A DNA stretch of 23,559 nt from an uncultured Caryophanales bacterium (GTDB taxonomy: Bacteria > Bacillota_I > Bacilli_A > RFN20 > CAG-288): positions 1-23,559 of the forward strand of contig CAJMBK010000012.1 in assembly GCA_905211645.1 (NCBI GenBank), in the 5' to 3' direction. Below are positions 12,649 to 21,283 of this stretch, one piece after another. Numbering within the stretch: position 1 is the stretch's first letter; every line of letters starts with the position of its first letter. A model generated the notes under the pieces. The model did no database searches. It saw nothing but the letters and a program-made list of their open reading frames with translations, and was not told the origin of the DNA. A program made the position numbers and the translations under genes.

Positions 12649-14004
12649 TTATAAAGACATTTTATCAAAACTCTTACTTGCAAGCATACCATCAATTTGA
12701 TTTGATAACTCTAAGCAGACACCGACGACGATGATGAGTCCGGTACCACCTAAAGCAAGTGAGCTTGGAACAATACCTGAAAGTGATAAAGCAACAGGTA
12801 ATGCAGCGATTAAAGCAAGAGCCATACTACCTAAAAAGGTAACACGATTTAAAACTTTAGAGATGTATCTCTCGGTTTCTGCACCAGGGCGTAAACCGGT
12901 GATGTAGGTTCCACTCTCTTGGAAATTTTCTGCGATACGTTGAGGGTTGATCTGCAAGTTCGCATAGAAGTAAGAGAAGAGAACAACTAAGATTAAATAG
13001 ATAATAAGTCCCCAAGGCATGTACCAAACTGTTCCGTTTGGGCCAGGCATTTCGGTAAGTGCGTTGTAGGAGAAGACGGTGTTAACCACTTGAACCCAGT
13101 ATGGTTGATTTGATGAACCGACAAACAAACTGATGATGATACTAGGCGCAATCATAATACTACTTGCGAAGATGACTGGAATAACACCTGATGAATTAAT
13201 TTTGATAGGTAAGAATGATTTCTGTTGATTTAATTCTTTTGTTTGACCTTCTGATGTGTTTGAATGGCTGACAGGAAGACGTCTTTCACTCTTTTCAACG
13301 AAGGTAACGAAGACGATAATCGCTATGAATGCGAGGATGTAAACTACCAAAGAAATAACACCTTTCAAGATTAATATTGAATTTCCAGTAGTGAGATTTT
13401 CATTTAAGTAGTATTGGAAGGCTTGAATGATTTGTTGTGGTAAAGATGAGACAATACCGCAGAAAATTAAGACGGAAATACCATTACCGACACCTTTATC
13501 TGTGATTTGGTCACCTAACCAGATAAGTAACATACTTCCGGCGGTCATGAAGATACAAAGCTTGATGTAACCCCAGGCAGAAGTATCAGCAATTGTGATA
13601 CCTTGACTGTTTTGCATTGTAACGATGATACCGTAGGCTTGAACACAACCAAGGACCAAAGAGAGAATCTTTGTTGTAGTGTTGATCTTCTTTCTACCAG
13701 TTTCACCTTGCTTTGAAAGTTCAGTCAAAGCAGGTAAAACATCCATAGAAAGGAGCTGAACAATAATCTGTGCAGTAATAAATGGGGAGATACCTAATGC
13801 AAAGATGGAAAATGATTGCAAAGCACCACCACCCATAATATTAACTAAAGCGAGAACATTGTTTGTATCGAAAGCATTTGCTCCAACACTAACTCCTGGT
13901 AAAGTGATAGCACAGCCGATTCTAAAAATGAAGAACATTACGAATGTAAAGAGGATGCGGTTCATGACATCCTTATTTTTAAACATTGCGGCCAATTTAT
14001 TCAT
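12649..14004 (-). CDS. secY: Preprotein translocase subunit SecY
   Basis: The 451-aa channel-forming subunit of the Sec translocon has ten predicted membrane helices. Helix 2 lies near FSIFALGISPFITAQIIVQL. The KKINTTTKILSLVLG segment, the VTFVEKSERRLPVSHS motif of the cytoplasmic loop, the LPIKINSSGVIPVIFASS segment, and the ribosome/SecA contact loop with GLRPGAETERYI are all present. It is full length and sits 37 bases downstream of L15. It should insert the membrane proteins and export the lipoprotein described in this window. Confidence 0.97.
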   Translation of the reverse strand: MNKLAAMFKNKDVMNRILFTFVMFFIFRIGCAITLPGVSVGANAFDTNNVLALVNIMGGGALQSFSIFALGISPFITAQIIVQLLSMDVLPALTELSKQGETGRKKINTTTKILSLVLGCVQAYGIIVTMQNSQGITIADTSAWGYIKLCIFMTAGSMLLIWLGDQITDKGVGNGISVLIFCGIVSSLPQQIIQAFQYYLNENLTTGNSILILKGVISLVVYILAFIAIIVFVTFVEKSERRLPVSHSNTSEGQTKELNQQKSFLPIKINSSGVIPVIFASSIMIAPSIIISLFVGSSNQPYWVQVVNTVFSYNALTEMPGPNGTVWYMPWGLIIYLILVVLFSYFYANLQINPQRIAENFQESGTYITGLRPGAETERYISKVLNRVTFLGSMALALIAALPVALSLSGIVPSSLALGGTGLIIVVGVCLELSNQIDGMLASKSFDKMSL

Positions 14005-14041
14005 GTGACTAACTATCCTTTATTAAATAAATTTGTAGTTG

Positions 14042-14530
14042 TTATTTAGTAATTGTAACGGTTCCCTTTGCTTGTTCAATAGCTTGTTTAGCACCCTTTG
14101 AGCAAGCACTAACAGTAACATTCAATGCTTTGGTCAAAGCCTTGTTACCGATTAATTTGATACCCTTTGTGAATCTTGGATCATACTTACCGGTACCTAA
14201 TTTAGCTCTGGAACGGATGTTCTTGACTAAACCGGCATCGATGATAAGTTCTTCAGTAACTTCTGTACCTTCAACGAAGATTTCTAACTTACTGACATCC
14301 AATTCGATCATACCGTTCTTTTCTAATGAACGGAAACCACGTTTAGGGAAACGTCTATAAAGAGGTAATTGACCACCTTCAAAGCCTGGATGGCTACCTC
14401 TACCAGCACGTGCACCTGCACCCTTTTGACCACGGGTGGAGGTCTTACCCATACCGGAACCTAAACCACGACCGACTCTTTTACCTGAATGGGTTGAGCC
14501 TTCTTGAATTTTAAGATTATGTAATTCCAT
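14042..14530 (-). CDS. rplO: 50S ribosomal protein L15
   Basis: 162-aa assembly protein of the large subunit. MELHNLKIQEGSTHSGKRVGRGLGSGMGKTSTRGQKG, shown here only by its ends (MELHNL, RGQKG), and FEGGQLPLYRRFPKRGF are typical of the basic N-terminal extension. It follows S5 directly (11 bases), with no rpmD (L30) between them, which differs from most Firmicutes. Confidence 0.96.
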   Translation of the reverse strand: MELHNLKIQEGSTHSGKRVGRGLGSGMGKTSTRGQKGAGARAGRGSHPGFEGGQLPLYRRFPKRGFRSLEKNGMIELDVSKLEIFVEGTEVTEELIIDAGLVKNIRSRAKLGTGKYDPRFTKGIKLIGNKALTKALNVTVSACSKGAKQAIEQAKGTVTITK

Positions 14531-14541
14531 AGATAGCCTCC

Positions 14542-15120
14542 TTACTTAGCAACTTTCTTGGTCTTGAGTTTGCTGATACCATCAATAGTTGCTCTGATAA
14601 CATTGATAGGATTGGTGGAACCGTAAACCTTTGAGTAGATGTTTTTAACACCTGCAAGTTCCAAAGTGATACGGACAGCACCGCCAGCGATGATACCAGT
14701 ACCTTCCATAGCAGGTTTTAAGAAAACCTTTGTTGCACCATATTGACCAACAACTGTGTGTGGGATTGTATTTGGACCAACTAAAGGCAACTTAATAAGT
14801 GATCTCTTTGCCTTTTCACTAGCTTTCTTGATTGCTTCTGGGACTTCTTGAGATTTACCGGTACCAAAACCGAAAGCACCTTTCTTGTCACCAGTGACGA
14901 TGAGTGCGGAGAAACGCATTCTCTTACCACCTTTAACAACCTTGGTAATTCTCTTAACTTTGACGACACGGTCTTCATAAGGAGAATCAACTCTCTTACG
15001 GAAAGATGCAGGACGTCTGTCGCCTCTGCGGCGATTTACTTTACCTTCATTAGCTGGCTCGCTAACTGAGGCGTTACCTTCAACCTTTTCAGATTGAACT
15101 TGTTCAATTTTTTCTTCCAT
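14542..15120 (-). CDS. rpsE: 30S ribosomal protein S5
   Basis: 192 aa from the chosen start. The core begins near VDSPYEDRVVKVKRITKVVKGGKRMRF and includes GDKKGAFGFGTGKSQEVPEAI and GTGIIAGGAVRITLELAGV, the parts that shape the mRNA entry helicase and decoding fidelity. About 45 residues of charged extension (EEKIEQVQSEKVEG..., then RRRGDRRPASFRKR) precede it. A longer frame opens inside rplR, but GGAG lies seven bases before the ATG at 15120, ten bases after the rplR stop, so that start is preferred. Confidence 0.95.
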   Translation of the reverse strand: MEEKIEQVQSEKVEGNASVSEPANEGKVNRRRGDRRPASFRKRVDSPYEDRVVKVKRITKVVKGGKRMRFSALIVTGDKKGAFGFGTGKSQEVPEAIKKASEKAKRSLIKLPLVGPNTIPHTVVGQYGATKVFLKPAMEGTGIIAGGAVRITLELAGVKNIYSKVYGSTNPINVIRATIDGISKLKTKKVAK

Positions 15121-15130
15121 ATCTAACTCC

Positions 15131-15484
15131 TTAGAATTCGAGGCCGCCTTCACGAGCAGCATCGGCTAATGCCTTGATACGGCCATGATAAACATAACCG
15201 GAACGATCGAAGACACACTTTGTGATGTTTGCAGCTTTAGCTTTTTCGGCTAAAAGTGCACCCAATTTAGTTGCAGCTTCAATGTTCTTACCATCGGCTA
15301 AGCCTAATTTTTCAGTTGAAACGTGAACTAAAGTCTTGTGATTGACATCGTCAATAAGTTGAACTGTGATATAACGATTGGAACGGAAGAGGGAAATTCT
15401 TGGGCAGGTTGCACTACCTTTGATACCCTTAGTACGCATATGTCTCTTGTTTCTTAAGACCTTTTTGGATTGAAGTTTAATCAT
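15131..15484 (-). CDS. rplR: 50S ribosomal protein L18
   Basis: 117-aa 5S rRNA-binding protein. LRNKRHMRTKGIKGSATCPRISLFRSNRYITVQLIDD is the conserved core start, and VFDRSGYVYHGRIKALADAAREGGLEF is the standard C-terminus. It lies between L6 and S5, with the usual spacing. Confidence 0.96.
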   Translation of the reverse strand: MIKLQSKKVLRNKRHMRTKGIKGSATCPRISLFRSNRYITVQLIDDVNHKTLVHVSTEKLGLADGKNIEAATKLGALLAEKAKAANITKCVFDRSGYVYHGRIKALADAAREGGLEF

Positions 15485-15506
15485 ACTAATTTTTTCTCCC
15501 TTCTAA

Positions 15507-16058
15507 TTACTTCTTAGAGTCTTTCTTCTTTGAAGAAGGAACACGAAGAGTAACCTTTTCACCACGATATCTAACACCCTTACCATGATATGGTTCAGGT
15601 TTTCTAAATGCGCGAATAGTTGCTGCGATTTGACCAACCTTTTGTAAATCTGCACCAGAAACGTGAATTTCTGTTGGAGTTGCGCATGAAATTGTAACAC
15701 CTTCACATGGTTTGATTGTATCAACATGTGAGTGACCAAGGTGTAAAACGAGTTCTTGACCCTTCATTTCGGCTCTGTAACCGATACCTTGGATTTCAAG
15801 GATTTTCTCAAAGCCTTCTGAAACACCTTTGATCATGTTGTGAAGTAATGCACGTGTTGTACCATGCATCATCTTCATAACCTTGCTATCATCGGGACGC
15901 TTAACTAAAACTTCCTTGTCGGAAAGTTCATAAGTTAGGTGCGTATTAAAACTCTGAGTTAAGGTACCTTTAGGACCTTTGACTGTAACAGTATTACCGT
16001 TAACTGTTACTTCAACACCACTTGGGATGCTGATTGGTTTCTTACCGATTCTTGACAT
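15507..16058 (-). CDS. rplF: 50S ribosomal protein L6
   Basis: 183 aa with two alpha/beta repeats, located near the factor-binding site. MSRIGKKPISIPSGVEV opens it, and the KPEPYHGKGVRYRGE signature lies in the second repeat. The C-terminus is lysine-rich (SSKKKDSKK). Confidence 0.97.
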   Translation of the reverse strand: MSRIGKKPISIPSGVEVTVNGNTVTVKGPKGTLTQSFNTHLTYELSDKEVLVKRPDDSKVMKMMHGTTRALLHNMIKGVSEGFEKILEIQGIGYRAEMKGQELVLHLGHSHVDTIKPCEGVTISCATPTEIHVSGADLQKVGQIAATIRAFRKPEPYHGKGVRYRGEKVTLRVPSSKKKDSKK

Positions 16059-16081
16059 TTTATTCTCCTAATTAGTATAAA

Positions 16082-16501
16082 TTACCAAACGAAGGCGAGA
16101 ACCTCACCGCCAACATTTAATTTTCTAGCTTTCTTGTCGGTCATAACACCTTTGGAAGTAGAAATGATTGCAATACCTAAACCATTTAAGACTCTAGGCA
16201 TATTTTCAACATCTGTGTAGACACGTAAACCAGGTTTGGAAATTCTCTTTAAATCAGAGATGACTGGTGTACCATCGACATCATACTTCAAAGTAACAAC
16301 GATATCTTTCTTAACGGAAGATTCTTTCTTGTTAGCTTCGACGTGATTGACAACCTTGTAGGAAGAAATGTAACCTTCTTCTTTCAAGATTTCACAGATA
16401 GCAACTTTGATGCGGGAGCTAGGAATCAAAACGTTTTCCAATCTTGGCTTACTAGCGTTTTTGATTCTAGTAAGTAAATCTGCAATAGGATCTGTTAACA
16501 T
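16082..16501 (-). CDS. rpsH: 30S ribosomal protein S8
   Basis: 139-aa central-domain rRNA binder, an autoregulator of the spc operon in E. coli. MLTDPIADLLTRIKNA and the C-terminal ISTSKGVMTDKKARKLNVGGEVLAFVW are diagnostic. It has a small insertion around VVNHVEANKKESSVKKD compared with the common 130-aa form. Confidence 0.97.
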   Translation of the reverse strand: MLTDPIADLLTRIKNASKPRLENVLIPSSRIKVAICEILKEEGYISSYKVVNHVEANKKESSVKKDIVVTLKYDVDGTPVISDLKRISKPGLRVYTDVENMPRVLNGLGIAIISTSKGVMTDKKARKLNVGGEVLAFVW

Positions 16502-16522
16502 AGTAATTTCTATCTCCTTTCC

Positions 16523-16708
16523 TTACCAAGAGGATTTATGCATGCCAGGGATTTGACCTTTGTAAGCCATATCTCTTAAGCAAAGACGGCATAAACCTAA
16601 TTTTCTGCTGACAGCGTGTGGACGACCACAGCGGGTGCAGCGTGTATATTCTCTAACCTTAAATTTTTGAGGTTTGCTTGCTTTGATAACTAATGCTTTT
16701 CTTGCCAT
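16523..16708 (-). CDS. rpsZ: 30S ribosomal protein S14, zinc-binding short form
   Basis: 61 aa with cysteines 24, 27, 40 and 43 (CTRC...CRLC), the zinc-containing type found in Firmicutes and Mollicutes and distinct from the longer zinc-free form. RPHAVSRKLGLCRLCLRDMAYKGQIPG is canonical. The last sense codon before the stop is TGG, one sign that the standard code is used. Confidence 0.96.
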   Translation of the reverse strand: MARKALVIKASKPQKFKVREYTRCTRCGRPHAVSRKLGLCRLCLRDMAYKGQIPGMHKSSW

Positions 16709-16723
16709 AGCTATGATCCTCCA

Positions 16724-17305
16724 TTACTTTCTGAAAGGCATACCTAACTTAGTTAATAAGCTAAGAGCCTCTTTGTCAGTTTTTGCACTTGTGACGATGA
16801 TGATGTCCATACCTTGTGTACGGGTGATCTTATCGTAATCGATCTCTGGGAAAATCCATTGTTCCTTAACACCTAAGGCATAGTTACCTCTACCGTCAAA
16901 TGAATTCTTGCTGATACCACGGAAGTCACGGACTCTAGGAAGAGCAACATTCATTAATTTGTCGATGAAGTCATACATTCTGACGCCACGAAGAGTAACC
17001 TTAGCACCAACAGCTTGGTTTTCACGTAACTTGAAGTTAGCAACGGATTTCTTAGCTTTGGTGGTGACAGGGTGTTGACCAGCTAAAGTTGTTAAATCCT
17101 TAACTGATTCTTCGATTGCTTTGGAATTGCTGGTTGCTTCACCAATACCCATGTTGATAACAATCTTAACAAGTTTAGGACATTCCATGACTGAGGAATA
17201 GTTGAATTCCTTCATAAGTTCAGGGACGATTGTTTCCTTGTAGACTTCTTGAAGACGATTTACGACTGCTGGTTTTTTATTACCATTAACTTTATTTTCT
17301 GCCAT
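16724..17305 (-). CDS. rplE: 50S ribosomal protein L5
   Basis: 193-aa 5S rRNA-binding protein at the central protuberance. NYSSVMECPKLVKIVINMGIGEA, AKKSVANFKLRENQAVGAKVTLRG and MDIIIVTSAKTDKEALSLLTKLGMPFRK are typical. An extra N-terminal tail of about 13 residues (AENKVNGNKKPAV) precedes the usual start. Confidence 0.97.
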   Translation of the reverse strand: MAENKVNGNKKPAVVNRLQEVYKETIVPELMKEFNYSSVMECPKLVKIVINMGIGEATSNSKAIEESVKDLTTLAGQHPVTTKAKKSVANFKLRENQAVGAKVTLRGVRMYDFIDKLMNVALPRVRDFRGISKNSFDGRGNYALGVKEQWIFPEIDYDKITRTQGMDIIIVTSAKTDKEALSLLTKLGMPFRK

Positions 17306-17316
17306 AAATTAACTCC

Positions 17317-17625
17317 TTAATCAAGAATGGTGCCACTCTTCTTTGTGACACGAACCTTTTTGCCATCGACTAACTTGTAACCGATTTTGGTTGCCTTACC
17401 TGTCTTAGGATCTTCAATAGCAACGTTGCTGACATGGATAGGAGCATAGATTGTCTTGATAGAACCTTCAGAATTTCTTTGATCAGGTTTGACGTGTTTG
17501 GTACGTTTGTTAACACCTTCGACGATGACCATATTCTTGCTAGGGAAAGCTTTTGCAACTTTACCCTTTGTACCTTTGTAATGACCAGAGATAACGATAA
17601 CGTTATCGTTTTGACGAATCTTCAT
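17317..17625 (-). CDS. rplX: 50S ribosomal protein L24
   Basis: 102-aa KOW-domain protein that starts large-subunit assembly. MKIRQNDNVIVISGHYKGTKGKV is the KOW motif, and VEGVNKRTKHVKPDQRNSEG follows. It is full length, between L14 and L5. Confidence 0.96.
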   Translation of the reverse strand: MKIRQNDNVIVISGHYKGTKGKVAKAFPSKNMVIVEGVNKRTKHVKPDQRNSEGSIKTIYAPIHVSNVAIEDPKTGKATKIGYKLVDGKKVRVTKKSGTILD

Positions 17626-17644
17626 ATACTAGTGGTACCTCCTA

Positions 17645-18019
17645 TTAAATAACTTCTTCGGCTAAGGAAATGATCTTCATATAACCTTCGCCCTTTTCAC
17701 GAAGTTCACGAGCGATAGGACCGAAAACACGGGAACCCTTTGGTGAACCATCGTTGTTGATGATGACGACTGCATTATCATCGAAACGGATGGTTGAACC
17801 ATCTTTTCTTTGATAAGCTTTCTTAACACGGACGATGACGCCTTTGACGACATCACCTTTTTTAACTTTACCGTTTGGGAGAGCACTCTTAACAGCACAC
17901 ATGACTACATCGCCAACTGAAGATGATTTTCTGAATGAACCACCGAATTGACGGAAGACACGGACTGACTTAGCACCTGAGTTGTCTGCAACTACAAGGT
18001 TAGTTTCATTATGAACCAT
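17645..18019 (-). CDS. rplN: 50S ribosomal protein L14
   Basis: 124 aa. LVVADNSGAKSVRVFRQFGGSFRKSSSVGDVV, then VKKGDVVKGVIVRVKKAYQRKDGSTIRFDDNAVVII and GSRVFGPIARELREKGEGYMKIISLA, are the family hallmarks. The common opening MIQ is replaced by MVHNE. It is two bases after S17. Confidence 0.97.
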   Translation of the reverse strand: MVHNETNLVVADNSGAKSVRVFRQFGGSFRKSSSVGDVVMCAVKSALPNGKVKKGDVVKGVIVRVKKAYQRKDGSTIRFDDNAVVIINNDGSPKGSRVFGPIARELREKGEGYMKIISLAEEVI

Positions 18020-18021
18020 AA

Positions 18022-18282
18022 TTACTCTCCTTTCTTAGTAACCTTGACTACTCTGAAATGAACAGTCTTGGCAATTGGACGGGTCTCAGCGATGAGAACT
18101 GTATCACCATCATGGGCGATTTCGTGTTCATCGTGAGCCTTGAATCTCTTAGTATGTTGAACTCTCTTCTTGTAAATAGGATGTGTCTTGTAAGTCTTGA
18201 CTTCAACGACAACAGTCTTATTCATCTTAGAGGAAACGACGATACCTTGCATAGTACGTCTACCATTAATTGTATTTGCCAT
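18022..18282 (-). CDS. rpsQ: 30S ribosomal protein S17
   Basis: 86-aa OB-fold rRNA binder. RRTMQGIVVSSKMNKTVVVEVKTYKTHPIYKKRV and HDGDTVLIAETRPIAKTVHFRVV are typical. The start codon overlaps the L29 stop by one base (TAATG), so the pair is coupled. Confidence 0.97.
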   Translation of the reverse strand: MANTINGRRTMQGIVVSSKMNKTVVVEVKTYKTHPIYKKRVQHTKRFKAHDEHEIAHDGDTVLIAETRPIAKTVHFRVVKVTKKGE

Positions 18283-18482
18283 TATTGATTTCCTCCTCTA
18301 GCTTTTTCATTTAAAACTGTTAAGACTTGAGCGATAGCCTTACGTGTGTGACGGATTTGGCTACCATCTTCTAAGTTACCAGCCTTATTTGAAAAACGAA
18401 GTTGCATGAGAGTAAATTTTAATTCAGCAAGATTTTGTGTTAATTCTTCGACTGATTTGTTTCTAAGTTCACTAACTTTCAT
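18282..18482 (-). CDS. rpmC: 50S ribosomal protein L29
   Basis: 66-aa two-helix protein at the tunnel exit. MKVSELRNKSVEELTQNLAEL and the IRHTRKAIAQVLTVLNEK segment match the family. It is three bases after L16 and overlaps S17. Confidence 0.95.
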   Translation of the reverse strand: MKVSELRNKSVEELTQNLAELKFTLMQLRFSNKAGNLEDGSQIRHTRKAIAQVLTVLNEKARGGNQ

Positions 18483-18485
18483 TCT

Positions 18486-18908
18486 TTACTCTCCTTTCTT
18501 GTCAGCACGTTTGATAACTCTGGTCTTGATAGGAAGCTTGTAACCAGCTAAACGTAATGCTTCTTGAGCAATTGCGCCATCAACGCCACCGATTTCAAAC
18601 ATGACACGGTTCTTTTTAACAACTGCGACCCAGCTGTCGACGCTACCTTTACCGGAACCCATACGGACTTGGGCAGGTTTCTTAGTCTTACCTAAGTGAG
18701 GATAAATTCTGATCCAGACTTTACCGGCTCTCTTTGTATAACGGGTTAAAACGATACGAGCAGCTTCAATTTGCTTGTTGGTGATATAGTTACCTTCTAA
18801 TGCTTGTAAACCATATTCACCGAAATCAACTTCATTACCTGCTTTTGATAAACCTTCATAGCTTAAGCTATGAGGACGACGGTATTTAACTCTTTTAGGT
18901 TGTAACAT
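18486..18908 (-). CDS. rplP: 50S ribosomal protein L16
   Basis: 140-aa protein near the peptidyl transferase centre. MLQPKRVKYRRPH, the YGLQALEGNYITNKQIEAARI segment, RIYPHLGKTKKPAQVRMGSGKG, and the aminoacyl-tRNA contact region are intact. Confidence 0.97.
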   Translation of the reverse strand: MLQPKRVKYRRPHSLSYEGLSKAGNEVDFGEYGLQALEGNYITNKQIEAARIVLTRYTKRAGKVWIRIYPHLGKTKKPAQVRMGSGKGSVDSWVAVVKKNRVMFEIGGVDGAIAQEALRLAGYKLPIKTRVIKRADKKGE

Positions 18909-18911
18909 CTT

Positions 18912-19715
18912 TTACTCACCTTTCTTGGCTGCTTTGTTAGCACCATTATCTCTTCTAGGAGCTCTTCTACCATCTCTTTGATTTCTGTTTCTGAAATTTC
19001 TTCTGTCTTGAGATTGTCTGTTTTGTTTTTCTAAATCCTTGTAGTTTTCAGGACGGGAAATCCAAACCTTGCAACCTAAGATACCATATGTGGTAAGAGC
19101 TTCAGCTAATGCGTAATCGATATCTGCCTTCAATGTATGTAAGGATAAGACACCTTCACGATATTGTTCACTTCTTGCAATTTCAGCACCACCGACACGG
19201 CCTTTGACCATGGTCTTGATACCTTTTGCACCTGCATTCATAACTTTGGTGATTGCTTTCTTTTGAACGACACGAGCAGTGGATCTACCTTCCAATTGCT
19301 TTGCGATATCCTTTGCAACTAAAGTTGCGTCTAAGTTTGCTGATTCGACAGCAAATAAGTGTAAATCAACCTTTGTGAATTGATTTTCTTTTAAGTTTTC
19401 TAATTGTTTCTTGGTGAAATGACCGTTGACAACTTCGAATAAGCCTTTCTTGACTTGTTCGATATATTTACCTTCATCTCTACCTAAGATTTTACCGACG
19501 AATTGAACGTGGGCTTCAACCTTGATACCACCTTTAACTCTTCCGATGTCAATGTGGCTAACAACTGCATCGGCAAGGACTTTGTCTAAATAAGCACGAA
19601 TGTCGTTGTCTTGTTTGAGATACTTGGCTAAATTCTCTTTTGGAGCATACCAACGGGATGACCAATCACGAGAAATACCAATTCTAAGACCATTAGGATT
19701 TACCTTTTGACCCAT
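18912..19715 (-). CDS. rpsC: 30S ribosomal protein S3
   Basis: 267 aa. MGQKVNPNGLRIGISRDWSSRW opens it, a KH domain follows, and GAKGIKTMVKGRVGGAEIARSE is the signature. About 50 residues at the C-terminus are an extension rich in Arg, Asn, Asp and Gln (QSQDRRNFRNRNQRDGRR), longer than the 218-aa Bacillus type and probably disordered. Confidence 0.97.
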   Translation of the reverse strand: MGQKVNPNGLRIGISRDWSSRWYAPKENLAKYLKQDNDIRAYLDKVLADAVVSHIDIGRVKGGIKVEAHVQFVGKILGRDEGKYIEQVKKGLFEVVNGHFTKKQLENLKENQFTKVDLHLFAVESANLDATLVAKDIAKQLEGRSTARVVQKKAITKVMNAGAKGIKTMVKGRVGGAEIARSEQYREGVLSLHTLKADIDYALAEALTTYGILGCKVWISRPENYKDLEKQNRQSQDRRNFRNRNQRDGRRAPRRDNGANKAAKKGE

Positions 19716-19717
19716 AA

Positions 19718-20116
19718 TTATTTAGCTCCTTTCTCTTTAACGATGACAGTGATGTGAGACCATCTCTTGACTAAACCTGAAGCAGAACCTTTTGCTCTAG
19801 GTAAATATCTTTTAAGACGTGGACCATCGTTAGCATAGATTGTATCGATATAAAGAGCTGCCTCATTCATACCGAAATTGTGTGTAGCATTGGCGACTGC
19901 AGACTTGATTGTCTTCAAGACAGGAGTCTTAGCAGCCTTATTAAGATTATTTAAGATGTTGTAAGCTTCGTAAACAGACTTACCTCTAACTAAGTCGATA
20001 ACTAAACGGACTTTTCTAGGAGTAACGCCAACACCCTTGCTGATTGCCATTGCACTATCACGTGCAACTTTCTCAACTTTTTCTTCTGTTTGTTCAGTAA
20101 CTTTCTTTTCTGCCAT
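19718..20116 (-). CDS. rplV: 50S ribosomal protein L22
   Basis: 132 aa. The core (AISKGVGVTPRKVRLVIDLVRGKSVYEA, then GPRLKRYLPRAKGSASGLVKRWSHITV) forms the tunnel constriction with L4. About 20 charged residues (AEKKVTEQTEEKVEKVARD) extend the N-terminus beyond the usual start. Confidence 0.97.
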   Translation of the reverse strand: MAEKKVTEQTEEKVEKVARDSAMAISKGVGVTPRKVRLVIDLVRGKSVYEAYNILNNLNKAAKTPVLKTIKSAVANATHNFGMNEAALYIDTIYANDGPRLKRYLPRAKGSASGLVKRWSHITVIVKEKGAK

Positions 20117-20126
20117 AAATTACTCC

Positions 20127-20408
20127 TTACTTCTTGGTACCAGCATCATCACCGGATTTGTGACCATGGAAGGTTCTTGTAGGAACGAATTCACCCAACT
20201 TGTGACCGACCATATCTTCAGTGATGTAAACTGGGACGTGAGTCTTACCATTATAGACTGAAATTGTGTGTTCAACCATCTCAGGGAAGATAGTAGAACG
20301 ACGTGACCAAGTCTTTAAAACTTGCTTCTTACCTTTTTCATTGAGGTCTTGAATACGTTTAAGTAATCTTTCTTCAACGTAAGGACCTTTTTTCAAACTA
20401 CGAGCCAT
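20127..20408 (-). CDS. rpsS: 30S ribosomal protein S19
   Basis: 93 aa. MARSLKKGPYVEERLLKRI, then TWSRRSTIFPEMVEHTISVYNGKTHVPVYITEDMVGHKLGEFVPTRTFHGH, are the standard residues. It lies between L2 and L22. Confidence 0.97.
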   Translation of the reverse strand: MARSLKKGPYVEERLLKRIQDLNEKGKKQVLKTWSRRSTIFPEMVEHTISVYNGKTHVPVYITEDMVGHKLGEFVPTRTFHGHKSGDDAGTKK

Positions 20409-20422
20409 AACTACTCCTTTCC

Positions 20423-21256
20423 TTACTTACCATTACGGCGTCTGATGATTAAATCAGTGCTTGCCTTCTTAGTATTACGAGTCTTAACACCAAGAGCTCT
20501 CTTACCCCAAGGGGTTCTAGGAGCATCTCTACCGATAGGACACTTACCTTCACCACCACCGTGAGGGTGATCACATGGGTTCATTGCAGAACCACGAACT
20601 GTAGGACGGATACCCATCCAGCGTGAACGACCAGCTTTACCTAAGCTGACTAAGTTTTGATCTTCGTTACCAACGATACCAACTGTTGCTTTACATGTGA
20701 GTAAAACTTTTCTAACTTCACCGGAAGCAAGTCTTAAAGAAGCATATTTACCTTCCTTACCTAAGACTTGAGCAGAAGTACCTGCTGCACGGCAGAGTTG
20801 ACCACCTTTACCAGGTTGAAGTTCAACGTTGTGAACAAAGATACCTTCAGGAATTCTTTCGAGTGGTAAGCAGTTACCAACTGCGATTTCTGCATTAGCA
20901 CCGGAGTAGATTCTTTGACCGATTTGAATGCCTTTAGGAGCAATGATGTAGGTCTTAACACCGTTTTCGTAAACGACTAATGCGATTCTTGCGTTACGGT
21001 TTGGATCGTATTCGATTGCTTTAACAATACCTGCAACGCCTTCGAGACTTCTCTTGAAGTCAATGATACGATACTTCTGTTTATGACCACCACCATGATG
21101 TCTTGTGGTGATATAACCTTGGTTATTTCTACCACCTTTCTTATTCTTTTTGGCGAGTAATGATTTTTCAGGAGTATCTTTTGTGATGTCTTGGCTGGTT
21201 AATAATTGTTTGTGTCTGGAACCAGCGGAGACAGGACCGTAAATTTTGATTGCCAT
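20423..21256 (-). CDS. rplB: 50S ribosomal protein L2
   Basis: 277-aa large-subunit core protein needed for subunit joining and peptidyl transfer. GGGHKQKYRIIDFKR, the central beta-barrel, and the C-terminal VRGSAMNPCDHPHGGGEGK with the functionally important histidine region are complete. Confidence 0.98.
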   Translation of the reverse strand: MAIKIYGPVSAGSRHKQLLTSQDITKDTPEKSLLAKKNKKGGRNNQGYITTRHHGGGHKQKYRIIDFKRSLEGVAGIVKAIEYDPNRNARIALVVYENGVKTYIIAPKGIQIGQRIYSGANAEIAVGNCLPLERIPEGIFVHNVELQPGKGGQLCRAAGTSAQVLGKEGKYASLRLASGEVRKVLLTCKATVGIVGNEDQNLVSLGKAGRSRWMGIRPTVRGSAMNPCDHPHGGGEGKCPIGRDAPRTPWGKRALGVKTRNTKKASTDLIIRRRNGK

Positions 21257-21283
21257 ATTTATCTCCTATAACTATAAGCTAGG

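Noticed and set aside
15121..15162. A longer S5 that begins inside rplR
   Set aside because: A good ribosome binding site directly precedes the ATG at 15120, and the extra residues come from overlapping rplR codons.
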